From: Albibacillus kandeliae
Lineage (GTDB): Bacteria > Pseudomonadota > Alphaproteobacteria > Rhodobacterales > Rhodobacteraceae
Direction: 5' to 3'
Length of the DNA stretch: 64,000 nt
Assembly (NCBI RefSeq): GCF_003116585.1
Contig: NZ_QEHM01000001.1
Span: 1-64,000 of the forward strand
Shown: piece after piece, positions 34,472 to 43,534 of the stretch
How positions within the stretch are numbered: position 1 is the stretch's first letter
Layout: each line of letters begins with the position of its first letter
Notes under the pieces: generated by a model
The model's input: the letters and a program-made list of their open reading frames with translations, nothing else
The model's database searches: none
What the model was told of the DNA's origin: nothing
Made by a program: the position numbers and the translations under genes

Positions 34472-35052
34472 GCGGGACGACCCCCGGCATCGGGCACAAC
34501 AACGGGCCCAGCATGGAGCGCGGACAGGTCTGGCGCGCCTACCAGTGGCGCAAGGCGCAGAAGGAACTGATGCCTAACACCATCCCGCTGATGGTGGTGA
34601 AGATGCGGCTGCGCCGTGCGGCCGAGCTGGGGATGGACTACAAGGCCTATGCCCGGATCCGGCAGGCGACGGGGCAGGACATCATGGGCCTGCTGTTCTC
34701 GTCGAACGCGCTGCGCATCATCGGCGACGGGGCAAAGATGCCCGAGGCAGAGGCCCGGGCGCTGGACGCGGTGAAGTCGGCGCAGAAGCTCTCGCTGGTG
34801 CATCTGCCGAACCGGCCCGGCCCGGTGCTGCAGGCCAACCCGGTGCTCGACGCGACCGAGGCCGCGCCCCGGTTCACCGACAGCTGGAGCGACATGCGCG
34901 TGCGGCTCGAGACCTTCATCCGGTCCCGGCGGCTTCCGGGCAACCAGGTGGTGATCATCGGGGACGCGCCGCTCGAGTCCGAGTGGATGGCAGCGGCGAA
35001 GGCGGCGGGATACTTGCAGGCCAACGAATATTTCGGCAGCCAGGCGGGTTGA
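34468..35052 (+). CDS. Conserved hypothetical protein with GIGHNNGP motif
   Basis: 194 residues, translationally coupled to ribE by ATGA overlap. Begins with TTPGIGHNNGPSMERG, followed by a basic helical region (WRKAQKELMPNTIPLMVVKMR) and a C-terminal segment NQVVIIGDAPLESEWMAAAKAAGY. No signal peptide or membrane helix. I do not recognise a domain of known function; the GHNNGP N-terminus recurs in alphaproteobacterial proteins. Coupling to ribE may be fortuitous. Confidence 0.75.
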   Translation: MSGTTPGIGHNNGPSMERGQVWRAYQWRKAQKELMPNTIPLMVVKMRLRRAAELGMDYKAYARIRQATGQDIMGLLFSSNALRIIGDGAKMPEAEARALDAVKSAQKLSLVHLPNRPGPVLQANPVLDATEAAPRFTDSWSDMRVRLETFIRSRRLPGNQVVIIGDAPLESEWMAAAKAAGYLQANEYFGSQAG

Positions 35053-35088
35053 ACGGCGCCGTCGGTTAGCGGCCGTTTTGTGGATGTG

Positions 35089-35121
35089 AAAAAGGCCGGG
35101 GCAGAACCCCGGCCTTTTCGT
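35089..35121 (+). terminator. Rho-independent terminator after ribE operon
   Basis: AAGGCCGGGG (35092-35101) pairs with CCCCGGCCTT (35107-35116), with A-run before and TTTTCGTTT after, so it can act in both directions between ribE's partner gene and the convergent bioY. Confidence 0.85.
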
Positions 35122-35158
35122 TTCATCAGCTCTTGCGAGGGGCCTTGGGCCCGTCGTT

Positions 35159-35758
35159 TCAGCCGCGGGCGTTGCCGACCAGTTTCCAGACGGCGGGCAG
35201 CAGCAGGGCGGCCAGCGCCAGCTTGATCGCGTCGCCGATCAGGAAGGGGGTCAGGCCCCAGGCCAGGATCGGCTTGTCCCAGCCGTAGAGCTGGCCGAGC
35301 CAGAGCAGGCCGGGGACATAGATCAGCGCGTTGCCGATCAGCATCGCGGCGGCCATGCGGGTGACCGAACGGTCCCAGCCGCGGGCGGCCAGTGCGCCGA
35401 GGGCCAGAGTGGCGAGCACGTAGCCGACGAGGTAACCGCCGGTGCCGCCCATCATGTAGGTCAGGCCAGCGGCTTCGGCCGACGAGCCTGCGAAAACGTC
35501 AAAGCCCAGGGCGCCGACCAGCATGTAGCCCATGATGGTGACGAGGCCGAGCCGCGCGCCGTAGGCGGCGCCGAGGGTCAGCACGGCGAAGGTTCCCATG
35601 GTGATCGGAACCGGCCACATCGGGACCTTGATCTTGGCCGCGATGGCCAGGATGGCGATACCCATCACCACCAGGGCAGCCTGTTTCAGGCGCAGCGCCA
35701 GGCCGGTTTTGGGGCCAAGGACCTCGCTCAGCACGCGGTCGGTTGCAGCAAGGGACAT
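35159..35758 (-). CDS. bioY: Biotin transporter BioY
   Basis: 199 residues with six membrane helices. Typical BioY features include the segment VPITMGTFAVLTLGAAYGARLG, YMLVGALGFDVFAGSS and TGGYLVGYVLATLALG. BioY is the substrate-binding S component of the ECF-type biotin uptake system and can work alone. No bioM or bioN gene is adjacent. I see no BioR-type box in front of it, although a perfect one exists at 19197-19206. Confidence 0.92.
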   Translation of the reverse strand: MSLAATDRVLSEVLGPKTGLALRLKQAALVVMGIAILAIAAKIKVPMWPVPITMGTFAVLTLGAAYGARLGLVTIMGYMLVGALGFDVFAGSSAEAAGLTYMMGGTGGYLVGYVLATLALGALAARGWDRSVTRMAAAMLIGNALIYVPGLLWLGQLYGWDKPILAWGLTPFLIGDAIKLALAALLLPAVWKLVGNARG

Positions 35759-35851
35759 GTCGGTTCTCCTGATTGTTCCTCATCCTCGGCGGACTTGATG
35801 CCCCAGATGCGGCGGCGCGGCAAGCGGGAACCGGGGCGGGTGGCGCCTTGC

Positions 35852-35865
35852 TTGATACAGGTCAA
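35852..35865. promoter_or_regulatory. FNR/Dnr-type box
   Basis: TTGATACAGGTCAA matches the FNR/CRP-family consensus TTGAT-N4-ATCAA with one difference. It is 78 bp upstream of the DUF6455 gene, a suitable distance for class II activation under low oxygen, and about 94 bp upstream of bioY on the other strand. Confidence 0.6.
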
Positions 35866-35942
35866 GGCGGCGGGGGCGGGCCTGCGTCAGGGTAGGGGCG
35901 ACTCGACCTTGCGGGGCAAATTCAAAGGAAAGACGGCATATC

Positions 35943-36209
35943 ATGGGGTTCTTCTCGAAAATCATCCGCAGCGCGGACCTGACCAAGGGCATGGCGGACC
36001 GGCTGGGCCTTGACCTGGGCACGATGGTGACCCGGCACGGCGAACCGGCGGCGCTGGGCTATCGCGGCGCGGTGATGCGGTGCAGCGCCTGCACCCAGCA
36101 GTCGGCCTGCGCGGTGCTGCAATCGACCAATACCCATCTCGACCATGCGCCGGGATACTGCCGCAACCGGGCCGATTTTGCCCGCTTCGACCGTTACCTG
36201 AACGGCTGA
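35943..36209 (+). CDS. DUF6455 family small protein
   Basis: 88 residues. Four cysteines in the arrangement MRCSACTQQSACAV...GYCRN suggest a small metal-binding or redox-active domain, as in DUF6455 proteins of Rhodobacteraceae. No signal peptide. An FNR-like box lies upstream, hinting at an oxygen-linked role. The end overlaps the convergent DUF6314 gene by 16 bp. Confidence 0.75.
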   Translation: MGFFSKIIRSADLTKGMADRLGLDLGTMVTRHGEPAALGYRGAVMRCSACTQQSACAVLQSTNTHLDHAPGYCRNRADFARFDRYLNG

Positions 36210-36730
36210 GGTCCGTTGGGGGGCGTGCCGGCCTCCGCATCGGGGGCGAACGTGCTGATCATGGCATAGTTCTTGCGGGGGCCGGTCACACGCCACGTGG
36301 TTTCGAACCGCGGCCACTGGCCGAAGCGGTAGCGCACCCGGTAGGTATCGGGCGCGCACCAGTGTTCGGCCCCGCCGCCGCCGGGCGGAACGTGGTGAAA
36401 CAGCCGCCCGTCCTCGAACCAGACGCTCAGGTCCGGCTTCCAGAGATAGCGCCGCTGGGCCCTGATCGGGGGTTGCCCGGCGAGGTGGAGAAAGCCTTCC
36501 TCGTGGTAGGCGAGATCCGCGCCGGACGGGGTCCATTCCGCGATACCATCGAAGCGCGCCTGAGGCTGTCCAGCCTGGAGGATCCGCCGCGCGATGGTCC
36601 AGCGACCGGCGAAATCCGCCAGGACCCGGGGGCGCAGCCCCTCGACCCCCTGTATTTCCGGGGCATTCCGCCTCAACACGCCTCTCCCGACCTTGCCGCT
36701 TGGCCGCCACCGGTTTATGAGGCGGCTCAT
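36194..36730 (-). CDS. DUF6314 family protein
   Basis: Up to 178 residues. The conserved part starts near LADFAGRWTIARRI and runs through GIAEWTPSGADLAYHEEGFL, RRYLWKP and VWFEDGRLFHHV, a lipocalin-like all-beta pattern typical of DUF6314. The first 40 residues look unconserved, so a start further in (about 36610-36640) is likely; the ATG at 36730 is the outer limit used here. Divergent from purB. Confidence 0.65.
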   Translation of the reverse strand: MSRLINRWRPSGKVGRGVLRRNAPEIQGVEGLRPRVLADFAGRWTIARRILQAGQPQARFDGIAEWTPSGADLAYHEEGFLHLAGQPPIRAQRRYLWKPDLSVWFEDGRLFHHVPPGGGGAEHWCAPDTYRVRYRFGQWPRFETTWRVTGPRKNYAMISTFAPDAEAGTPPNGPQPFR

Positions 36731-36761
36731 ACCTCCCAATCACAAAACGGTGCCGCTGCCA

Positions 36762-38066
<1,305 letters not shown>

Positions 38067-38072
38067 ACAGGT

Positions 38073-38095
38073 TGCGCCGCCATCTCGGCGGCGCA
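38073..38095 (+). terminator. Terminator-like hairpin after purB
   Basis: TGCGCCGCC pairs with GGCGGCGCA over a 5-nt loop. No T-tract, so termination may be weak or factor-assisted. Confidence 0.5.
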
Positions 38096-38207
38096 CCGCA
38101 CGCTTTCGCGAGGCCGGGTGAAAAGCGTTTGAGAGTGATCCGAACCGGGGTAGCCTGTCGTAAGAAGAACAAGATCAGGACAGGATCAACCCTCGGAGGT
38201 ACTCTCA

Positions 38208-38366
38208 ATGACCCTCAAGACAGTTCTTTCGGCCCTCGCACTCTCCCTTATTCCCGTCATCAGCTATGCCCAGTGCTCTGGCCACGAGCAGCAGGCCCAG
38301 TCCTGCGCGCAGGGCTTTGTCTGGGACGTCGAGCAGCAAGCCTGCGTTGATCGCGCATCCAGCTGA
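38208..38366 (+). CDS. Small exported protein with paired-cysteine VWD motif
   Basis: 52 residues starting at the ATG at 38208, 7 bp after a perfect GGAGGT ribosome site. A signal peptide ends near SYAQ (residue 22), leaving a mature peptide of about 30 residues. It contains C-x4-VWD-x5-C-V-D (residues 33-48), the same spacing as in the next gene at 38474. The cysteine pattern recalls one half of a peritrophin-A/chitin-binding motif. Function unknown; expected in the periplasm or outside the cell with one or two disulphides. Confidence 0.75.
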   Translation: MTLKTVLSALALSLIPVISYAQCSGHEQQAQSCAQGFVWDVEQQACVDRASS

Positions 38367-38473
38367 ACCTTTTTGCGAGGTCGTACGACTAACAGTTATC
38401 CCGGCCCCGGAACTTGGTCTTGACCTGCATCCGGGACCGGGCTGAGTTGAGTTACGCTTTTCAGGAGATACCC

Positions 38474-39004
38474 ATGCGTTTCGTTCTTGCCCTCGCCCTC
38501 GCAGCTGCCCCGGGCCTCGCCTTTGCCGCCGGTGGTGGCGGGTCCGAGCCCAAGCCGACCGAAACCACGCAGAAATGCGAAGGCACCCAGGTCTGGGATG
38601 AGAAGACCAAGACCTGTATCGACGCCAAGGATTCACGGCTCGATACCGATACCCTCTACGGGGCCGTGCGCGAACTGGCCTACGCCGGTCGCCTCGAGGA
38701 TGCCCAGGGCGTGCTGCGCGCGATGCCGGACCAGACCGACGACCGTGTCATGACCTACTGGGGCTTTACCCACCGCAAGATGGGCCACCTGACGCTGGCC
38801 AACATGTTCTACGAGCAGGCCATCGAGAAGAACCCGAACAACATCCTCGCCCGTTCCTACATGGGGCAGGGGTTTGTCACCGAGGGCCGCGTCGAAGAGG
38901 CCATCGCACAGTGGCGCGAGATCATGGCGCGCGGCGGCGAGGGCACCTGGGCCGAGGCCTCGCTGCGCGAGTCGATCCGGACCGGGATCACCTACAGCTA
39001 CTGA
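38474..39004 (+). CDS. Exported TPR protein sharing the VWD-cysteine motif
   Basis: 176 residues from the ATG at 38474 with AGGAG upstream. A signal peptide ends near residue 18 (GLAFA). Residues 35-50 read C-x4-VWD-x5-C-I-D, matching the small protein before it. The rest forms tetratricopeptide-type helices (LYGAVRELAYAGRLEDAQGV, then NMFYEQAIEKNPNNILARSY). Probably a periplasmic protein-protein interaction module; function unknown. It is followed by two adjacent hairpins before fliG. Confidence 0.8.
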   Translation: MRFVLALALAAAPGLAFAAGGGGSEPKPTETTQKCEGTQVWDEKTKTCIDAKDSRLDTDTLYGAVRELAYAGRLEDAQGVLRAMPDQTDDRVMTYWGFTHRKMGHLTLANMFYEQAIEKNPNNILARSYMGQGFVTEGRVEEAIAQWREIMARGGEGTWAEASLRESIRTGITYSY

Positions 39005-39020
39005 TCGTCTTTCAGCCTTT

Positions 39021-39073
39021 CTTTACCCGGGCTCGGGTAAAGTGCCTGTCATCCCTCTAAGGGCAGACAGGCA
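39021..39073 (+). terminator. Two back-to-back hairpins between the TPR gene and fliG
   Basis: Hairpin A: CTTTACCCG (39021-39029) with CGGGTAAAG (39034-39042), 4-nt loop. Hairpin B begins at the next base: TGCCTGTC (39043-39050) with GACAGGCA (39066-39073), enclosing CCCT-CTA-AGGG. No T-run follows either, so they may terminate weakly or regulate fliG, whose ATG is 12 bp after hairpin B. Confidence 0.55.
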
Positions 39074-39084
39074 AGGGCGGTCAC

Positions 39085-40182
39085 ATGCAGGGCGACGGCG
39101 GTATTCCGGGTCTCCCGGCGATGGCAGGGCAGTTCGGCGGGGGCGCAACAGCAATGGCTGCGCCCCCCAGCACGCTCGACCGGCGGGCCAAGGCCGCGAT
39201 CGTGGTGCGGCTGCTGCTGAACGAGGGCGCGGATCTTCCGCTGGAGGATCTGCCGGAGGAACTTCAGGCCCGGCTGACCCACCAGATGGGCAGCATGGGG
39301 CTGGTGGATCGCGCCACGCTGGATGCCGTGGTGGAAGAATTTGCCGACATTCTCGAAGGCGTGGGGCTGTCCTTTCCCAAGGGCATCGCCGGGGCGCTCT
39401 CGGCGCTGGATGGCAAGATCAGCCCGCAGACGGCGGCGCGCCTGCGCAAGGAAGCGGGCGTGCGGCAGTCGGGCGATCCGTGGGAGCGGTTGCGGAGCAT
39501 GCCGGTGGAAGACCTTGTGCGGATCGCCGAACAGGAAAGCACCGAGGTCGCGGCGGTGCTGCTCTCCAAGCTCGACACGCCCCGGGCGGCGGAACTGCTG
39601 GGCAAGCTGCCCGGCCCGCTGGCGCGGCGCATCACTTATGCGGTGTCCCAGACCGGGTCTGTCACGCCGGACGCAGTGGACCGGATCGGCCTCTCGCTTG
39701 CCGCGCAGTTCGAGGACAAGCCGCCGGCGGCCTTTGCGGACGAACCGGGCGCGCGGGTTGGCGCGATCCTGAACGTTTCGGCGGCCAGTACGCGTGACGA
39801 CATGCTGACCGGGCTGGAGGAGACGGACGCGGCCTTTGCCGAGAGGGTGCGGCGCAACATCTTTACCTTTGCCCATATCTCGGTGCGGGTCCGGCCCAAG
39901 GATGTGCCCGTCGTAGTGCGCGCGGTGGAGGCCGACACACTGGTGACCGCGCTGGCCGGGGCCACGGACGAGCAGACCTCGGGGGTGGCGGAATTCCTGC
40001 TCGGCAACATGTCGCAGCGGATGGCGGATAACCTGAGAGAGGAGGTCGGCGACCGCGGCAAGGTCAAGCCGAAGGACGCGGAGGCGGCGATGAACGCGGT
40101 CGTGGGCGCGATCCGTCAGCTGGTGGAACAGGGCGAGATCGAGATGGTCGACCCCGACGAGTCCCTGGAAGAGGACGCCTAG
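39085..40182 (+). CDS. FliG-like flagellar motor switch protein (stand-alone copy)
   Basis: 365 residues. The C-terminal 110 residues align with FliG: LVTALAGAT, then FLLGNMSQRMADNLREEVGDRGKVK and AMNAVVGAIRQLVEQGEIEM. Charged residues that face the stator in E. coli FliG (R281, D288, D289, R297) correspond to R, E, E, K here, so charge is kept; K264 corresponds to alanine. In the middle domain the FliM-binding EHPQ motif reads EQES. A GA-rich N-terminal tail is extra. No other flagellar genes are nearby. Likely a genuine but diverged switch protein. Confidence 0.75.
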   Translation: MQGDGGIPGLPAMAGQFGGGATAMAAPPSTLDRRAKAAIVVRLLLNEGADLPLEDLPEELQARLTHQMGSMGLVDRATLDAVVEEFADILEGVGLSFPKGIAGALSALDGKISPQTAARLRKEAGVRQSGDPWERLRSMPVEDLVRIAEQESTEVAAVLLSKLDTPRAAELLGKLPGPLARRITYAVSQTGSVTPDAVDRIGLSLAAQFEDKPPAAFADEPGARVGAILNVSAASTRDDMLTGLEETDAAFAERVRRNIFTFAHISVRVRPKDVPVVVRAVEADTLVTALAGATDEQTSGVAEFLLGNMSQRMADNLREEVGDRGKVKPKDAEAAMNAVVGAIRQLVEQGEIEMVDPDESLEEDA

Positions 40183-40284
40183 GCACCGCGTGACGATGGA
40201 CAGGGCGGGTTTTCGCCCCTATCAGACCGGCATGACAGTGAACGAGATGACGGTCGGCGGCCCGCGAACGACGGGCGGCGCGAC

Positions 40285-41157
40285 ATGACCCAGGCCGTTG
40301 TTCCGGCCCGCAATACCCGTGCGATCCTGATGATGATCGCCGCGATTTTCTGTTTCTCGGTCATGGACATGAGCGTGAAGGGCCTTGCCCCGAGGGTGGG
40401 GGTGCTGCCTGCACTCTGGGTTCGCTACGCGGGGCAGATGCTGCTGGTGCTGGTTCTTGTAGCGCCGCGCCTGCGCAGCGTCGCGCGGACCGAACACCTG
40501 GGCATGCAGCTGTTGCGCTCGGTGCTGATCATGATGGCGACGGCCTTTTTCTTTCTGGGTATCAGCCTGATCCCCCTGACCGATGCCTCGGCGCTGATGG
40601 CGACCAACCCCGTCCTGATCACGCTTGGCGCGGCGCTGTTCCTGGGGGAACGGCTGGGCCCGCGCCGGATTGCGGGCATCGCGGTTGCTGTGACCGGGGC
40701 GCTGGTGATCATCCGCCCGGGCAGCGACGTCTTCTCGCCCGCCGCGCTGCTGCCGCTGGCGGCGGCGGTCAGCTATTCGTCCTACGTGCTGCTGACCCGG
40801 CGTCTTGGGCCGGGCGAGGATGCCTGGACCTCGCTGTTCTACACCGGTGCCGTGGGGGCGGTGGTACTGACGCTGGTCATCCCCTTCGTCTGGCAGCGCC
40901 CGGATGCCATCGCGCTGGGCCTGATGGGCCTGATCGCGGTCTTTGGAACCGTTGGCCAGCTGGCGCTGATCCGCGCCTTCAGCGAGGGGGAGGCGGCGAT
41001 GCTGGCGCCCTTCGCCTACCTCAATCTCGTCTTCGCCGGCTTCTGGGGCATGACCCTCTATGGCGAGGTGCCCGACCTGTGGACCGTCGCCGGTACCCTT
41101 GTGATCGCGGGGGCCGGTCTCTATGTCTGGTACCGCGAAACCTACCGAGTGACCTGA
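40285..41157 (+). CDS. EamA-family (DMT superfamily) transporter
   Basis: 290 residues with ten membrane helices arranged as two EamA repeats (about residues 12-140 and 155-288). Features include MDMSVKGLAPRVGVLPALWVR at the first repeat and a conserved NPVLITLGAALFLGERLG segment. Such proteins export metabolites or amino acids, or import S-adenosylmethionine in relatives; the substrate is unknown. Its stop is 5 bp before the start of the acyltransferase gene. Confidence 0.88.
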   Translation: MTQAVVPARNTRAILMMIAAIFCFSVMDMSVKGLAPRVGVLPALWVRYAGQMLLVLVLVAPRLRSVARTEHLGMQLLRSVLIMMATAFFFLGISLIPLTDASALMATNPVLITLGAALFLGERLGPRRIAGIAVAVTGALVIIRPGSDVFSPAALLPLAAAVSYSSYVLLTRRLGPGEDAWTSLFYTGAVGAVVLTLVIPFVWQRPDAIALGLMGLIAVFGTVGQLALIRAFSEGEAAMLAPFAYLNLVFAGFWGMTLYGEVPDLWTVAGTLVIAGAGLYVWYRETYRVT

Positions 41158-41162
41158 CGCCC

Positions 41163-42050
41163 TTGCCCGCAGAACTCTCACAGCTCTCGACGCGCCAAAA
41201 GGCCGGGTACTACTGCTCGAACCTGCTGTTGCGCGGTCTGATCGGTGCGGCCCTGCTGGTGCCCTACAAGGCGCGGGTGCCGATGATGGGCTGGTTCGTC
41301 TCGCGCATCCTCGGGCCGCTGGCGGGCGGGCGGCGGCGCGTGCGCGCCAACCTCGCGATGGTGTGCCCGGAGATGCCGGAGGACGAGGTCGCGCGCATGT
41401 GCATCGCCGTGCCCGACAACGTGGGGCGCAGCCTGATCGAGCTTTACTCCGGTCAGCAGTTCATCGACCGGGTGAAGAACTCGCCGATCAGCGGACCGGG
41501 GCTGAAGGCGCTGGAAGAGGCCCGCGCGGCGGGCCGCCCGGTGATCCTGATGACCGGCCATTTCGGCAATTACGATGCCGCGCGCGCTGCGCTGGTGGGG
41601 CGGGGCTTCGAGATGGGCGCCCTCTACCGGCGCATGGCCAATCCCTATTTCAATGAGCATTACGTGCGGCGAATGAGTGCCATCGCCAAGCCGATGTTCG
41701 AACAGGGCCGCCGGGGCATGATCGAGATGGTCCGCCACCTCAAGGAGGGCGGGATCATCGCCATCGTGGGTGATCTGCACGTGCAGGGCGGCACGCCGAT
41801 CGACTTTTTCGGCAAACCCGCGATCACCTCGACGGTGCCCGCCGAACTGGCGCTCAAGCAGAAGGCGGTGATGATCCCGGTCTACGCCGTGCGCCAGCCG
41901 AGCGGGCTGGACTTCGAGGTGGTGATGTTCGACCCGATCCCGCCGAGCGACCCGGTCACCATGACCCGCGCGGTGAACGAGGGTCTCGAGGCGCTGGTGC
42001 GCCAGCACATGGACCAGTGGTTCTGGGTCCACCGCCGCTGGAAGGCGTGA
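41163..42050 (+). CDS. LpxL/HtrB-type lysophospholipid or lipid A acyltransferase
   Basis: 295 residues, start TTG at 41163 right after the transporter stop; no ATG fits the family N-terminus. Acyltransferase signature ILMTGHFGNYDAARAAL near residue 130 holds the HX(4)D/E-like catalytic histidine, with MVCPEMPEDEVARM upstream and VPIYAVRQ-like core (MIPVYAVRQ). Expected to be inner-membrane associated, transferring a secondary acyl chain in lipid A or a related lipid. Probably co-transcribed with the transporter. Confidence 0.85.
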   Translation: MPAELSQLSTRQKAGYYCSNLLLRGLIGAALLVPYKARVPMMGWFVSRILGPLAGGRRRVRANLAMVCPEMPEDEVARMCIAVPDNVGRSLIELYSGQQFIDRVKNSPISGPGLKALEEARAAGRPVILMTGHFGNYDAARAALVGRGFEMGALYRRMANPYFNEHYVRRMSAIAKPMFEQGRRGMIEMVRHLKEGGIIAIVGDLHVQGGTPIDFFGKPAITSTVPAELALKQKAVMIPVYAVRQPSGLDFEVVMFDPIPPSDPVTMTRAVNEGLEALVRQHMDQWFWVHRRWKA

Positions 42051-42051
42051 C

Positions 42052-43419
42052 CTAGGCCGGAACGCTGCGCGCCGAGTGGTCCTGCCCCATCAGGGCCGCG
42101 TCGAAGGGGTAGGAGATCAGGTTCTCGTAGCCCGTCTCGGTGATCAGGACCTGCTCTTCCAGCTTGATGCTGAAGCTGCCGCCGACCTCGCCCACCGCCG
42201 CCTCGACACAGAGCACCATGCCTGGCTCCAGCGGGTAGTCGTAGGCCCCGGCGACCGCGTTGTCGGGATAGACCAGCAGGGGCCACTCGTCGCAGAGGCC
42301 GACGCCGTGCATGAAGCAGCCATATTTCTGGGCCTGGAACCGGTCGTCGAGCCGGTGACAGTTGGCGATGAGGTCGGGGATCATCGCGCCGGGCTTGAGC
42401 ATTTCCATGTTGGTCATGATGTGCTCGTGGGCGTGGCGCATGGCATAGACCATGTCGGCAGGCGGCGCCGCGTCCCCGATCCACCAGCTGCGCGAGATGT
42501 CGACGCAGATGCCGTAGCTGCCGATCAGGTCGGTGTCGAAGCTGACGATCTCGTTCTGGTTCACGATGCGGGGGCCGCATTCCTGAAACCACGGGTTGGT
42601 GCGCGGCCCGGAGGCCAGCAGCCGGGTTTCGATCCATTCGCCGCCGCGCCGGATGTTCTCGGCATGGAGCACGGCCCAGATGTCATCCTCGGAGGTATTG
42701 CCCAGTGGGACGTTGGTGCGGGCATAGGCCTCCATCGCGGCGACGGCGGCCTCGCAGGAATGGATGGCACAGCGCATGGCGAGGATCTCGTCGGGGCCCT
42801 TCACGGCGCGGGCCTTTTCGGTCACTTCCTCGCCCTCGAAAATCTCGAACCCCTGCGCCTCGAGCGCGCGGAGCCCGTGCAGCATCAGCTTGTCGGCGGC
42901 GAGCCGCATGTTGCCGGGGGAATGTTCGGCCATCAGCACCCGCACCTCGTTCGAGAAGGCATCGGCGGCCACGTCCACCTTGTCGCCCCGGTCGAAGTAG
43001 AACAGGTCGGCGCCGGAGCGCTGTTCGCGCACCAGCGGGTTGAAGGTCGAAAGGAAGGGCGAGTTCTTGTAGTCCCAGAGCACCATGTAGCCGTCGGCGC
43101 AGAGCAGCAGGGCGCGGAACGGGTTATGCGCGTTCCAGAGCTGCATGTTGGTGCTGTCGGTGGCGTAGCGGATGTTCAGCGGGTCGGTCAGCAGCAGGCC
43201 GCCATAGCCCCGGTCCACGATGAAACGGGTGAGGCGTTTCCAGCGGTATTCGCGCATGGCGGGCAGGTTCGGCAGGGTCAGCCCGGCCTCGGCCCATTCG
43301 CCATAGGCCAGCCGGGTCGGGCCGATCTCGATGCGGTCGGCGTCGTTCGGCGTGCCGTCGCCCAGGGTTGCGCCTCGGGTCGGGTCGATCTTGCGGCTGT
43401 CGCGGTAGGGCTGTTGCAT
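42052..43419 (-). CDS. dddP: DMSP lyase DddP
   Basis: 455 residues closely matching roseobacterial DddP: YRDSRKIDPTRGATLGDGTP at the N-terminus, RYATDSTNMQLWNAHNPFRA, and the M24 metallopeptidase fold. The metal-binding residues are visible as the two aspartates of SFDTD, the aspartate of CVDIS, the histidine of FMHGVGLCDEW, and the glutamates of VLCVEA and KLEEQV. DddP cleaves dimethylsulfoniopropionate to acrylate and dimethyl sulfide in the cytoplasm. It is divergent from an N-demethylase-like gene and starts at an ATG with no close neighbour on its strand. Confidence 0.95.
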   Translation of the reverse strand: MQQPYRDSRKIDPTRGATLGDGTPNDADRIEIGPTRLAYGEWAEAGLTLPNLPAMREYRWKRLTRFIVDRGYGGLLLTDPLNIRYATDSTNMQLWNAHNPFRALLLCADGYMVLWDYKNSPFLSTFNPLVREQRSGADLFYFDRGDKVDVAADAFSNEVRVLMAEHSPGNMRLAADKLMLHGLRALEAQGFEIFEGEEVTEKARAVKGPDEILAMRCAIHSCEAAVAAMEAYARTNVPLGNTSEDDIWAVLHAENIRRGGEWIETRLLASGPRTNPWFQECGPRIVNQNEIVSFDTDLIGSYGICVDISRSWWIGDAAPPADMVYAMRHAHEHIMTNMEMLKPGAMIPDLIANCHRLDDRFQAQKYGCFMHGVGLCDEWPLLVYPDNAVAGAYDYPLEPGMVLCVEAAVGEVGGSFSIKLEEQVLITETGYENLISYPFDAALMGQDHSARSVPA

Positions 43420-43534
43420 CCGTCTGGTCCTGCTGGTTTTTCACCATCTTGGGCAGGACGCTGCGGCACGGCAGGCCCGTTACCGACGCTTTCGTCGTTT
43501 TCCTGCCGACAGCTGCGCCGGGCCGTGCTAACCG

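Noticed and set aside
35759-35942. BioR-type box before bioY
   Set aside because: No TTATMKATAA-like sequence is present in this gap, so a shared biotin regulon with 19197-19206 is not supported here.
43484-43497. Short CGACG-CTTT-CGTCG inverted repeat before the N-demethylase-like gene
   Set aside because: Only a 5-bp stem; common by chance in GC-rich DNA despite the following T-run.
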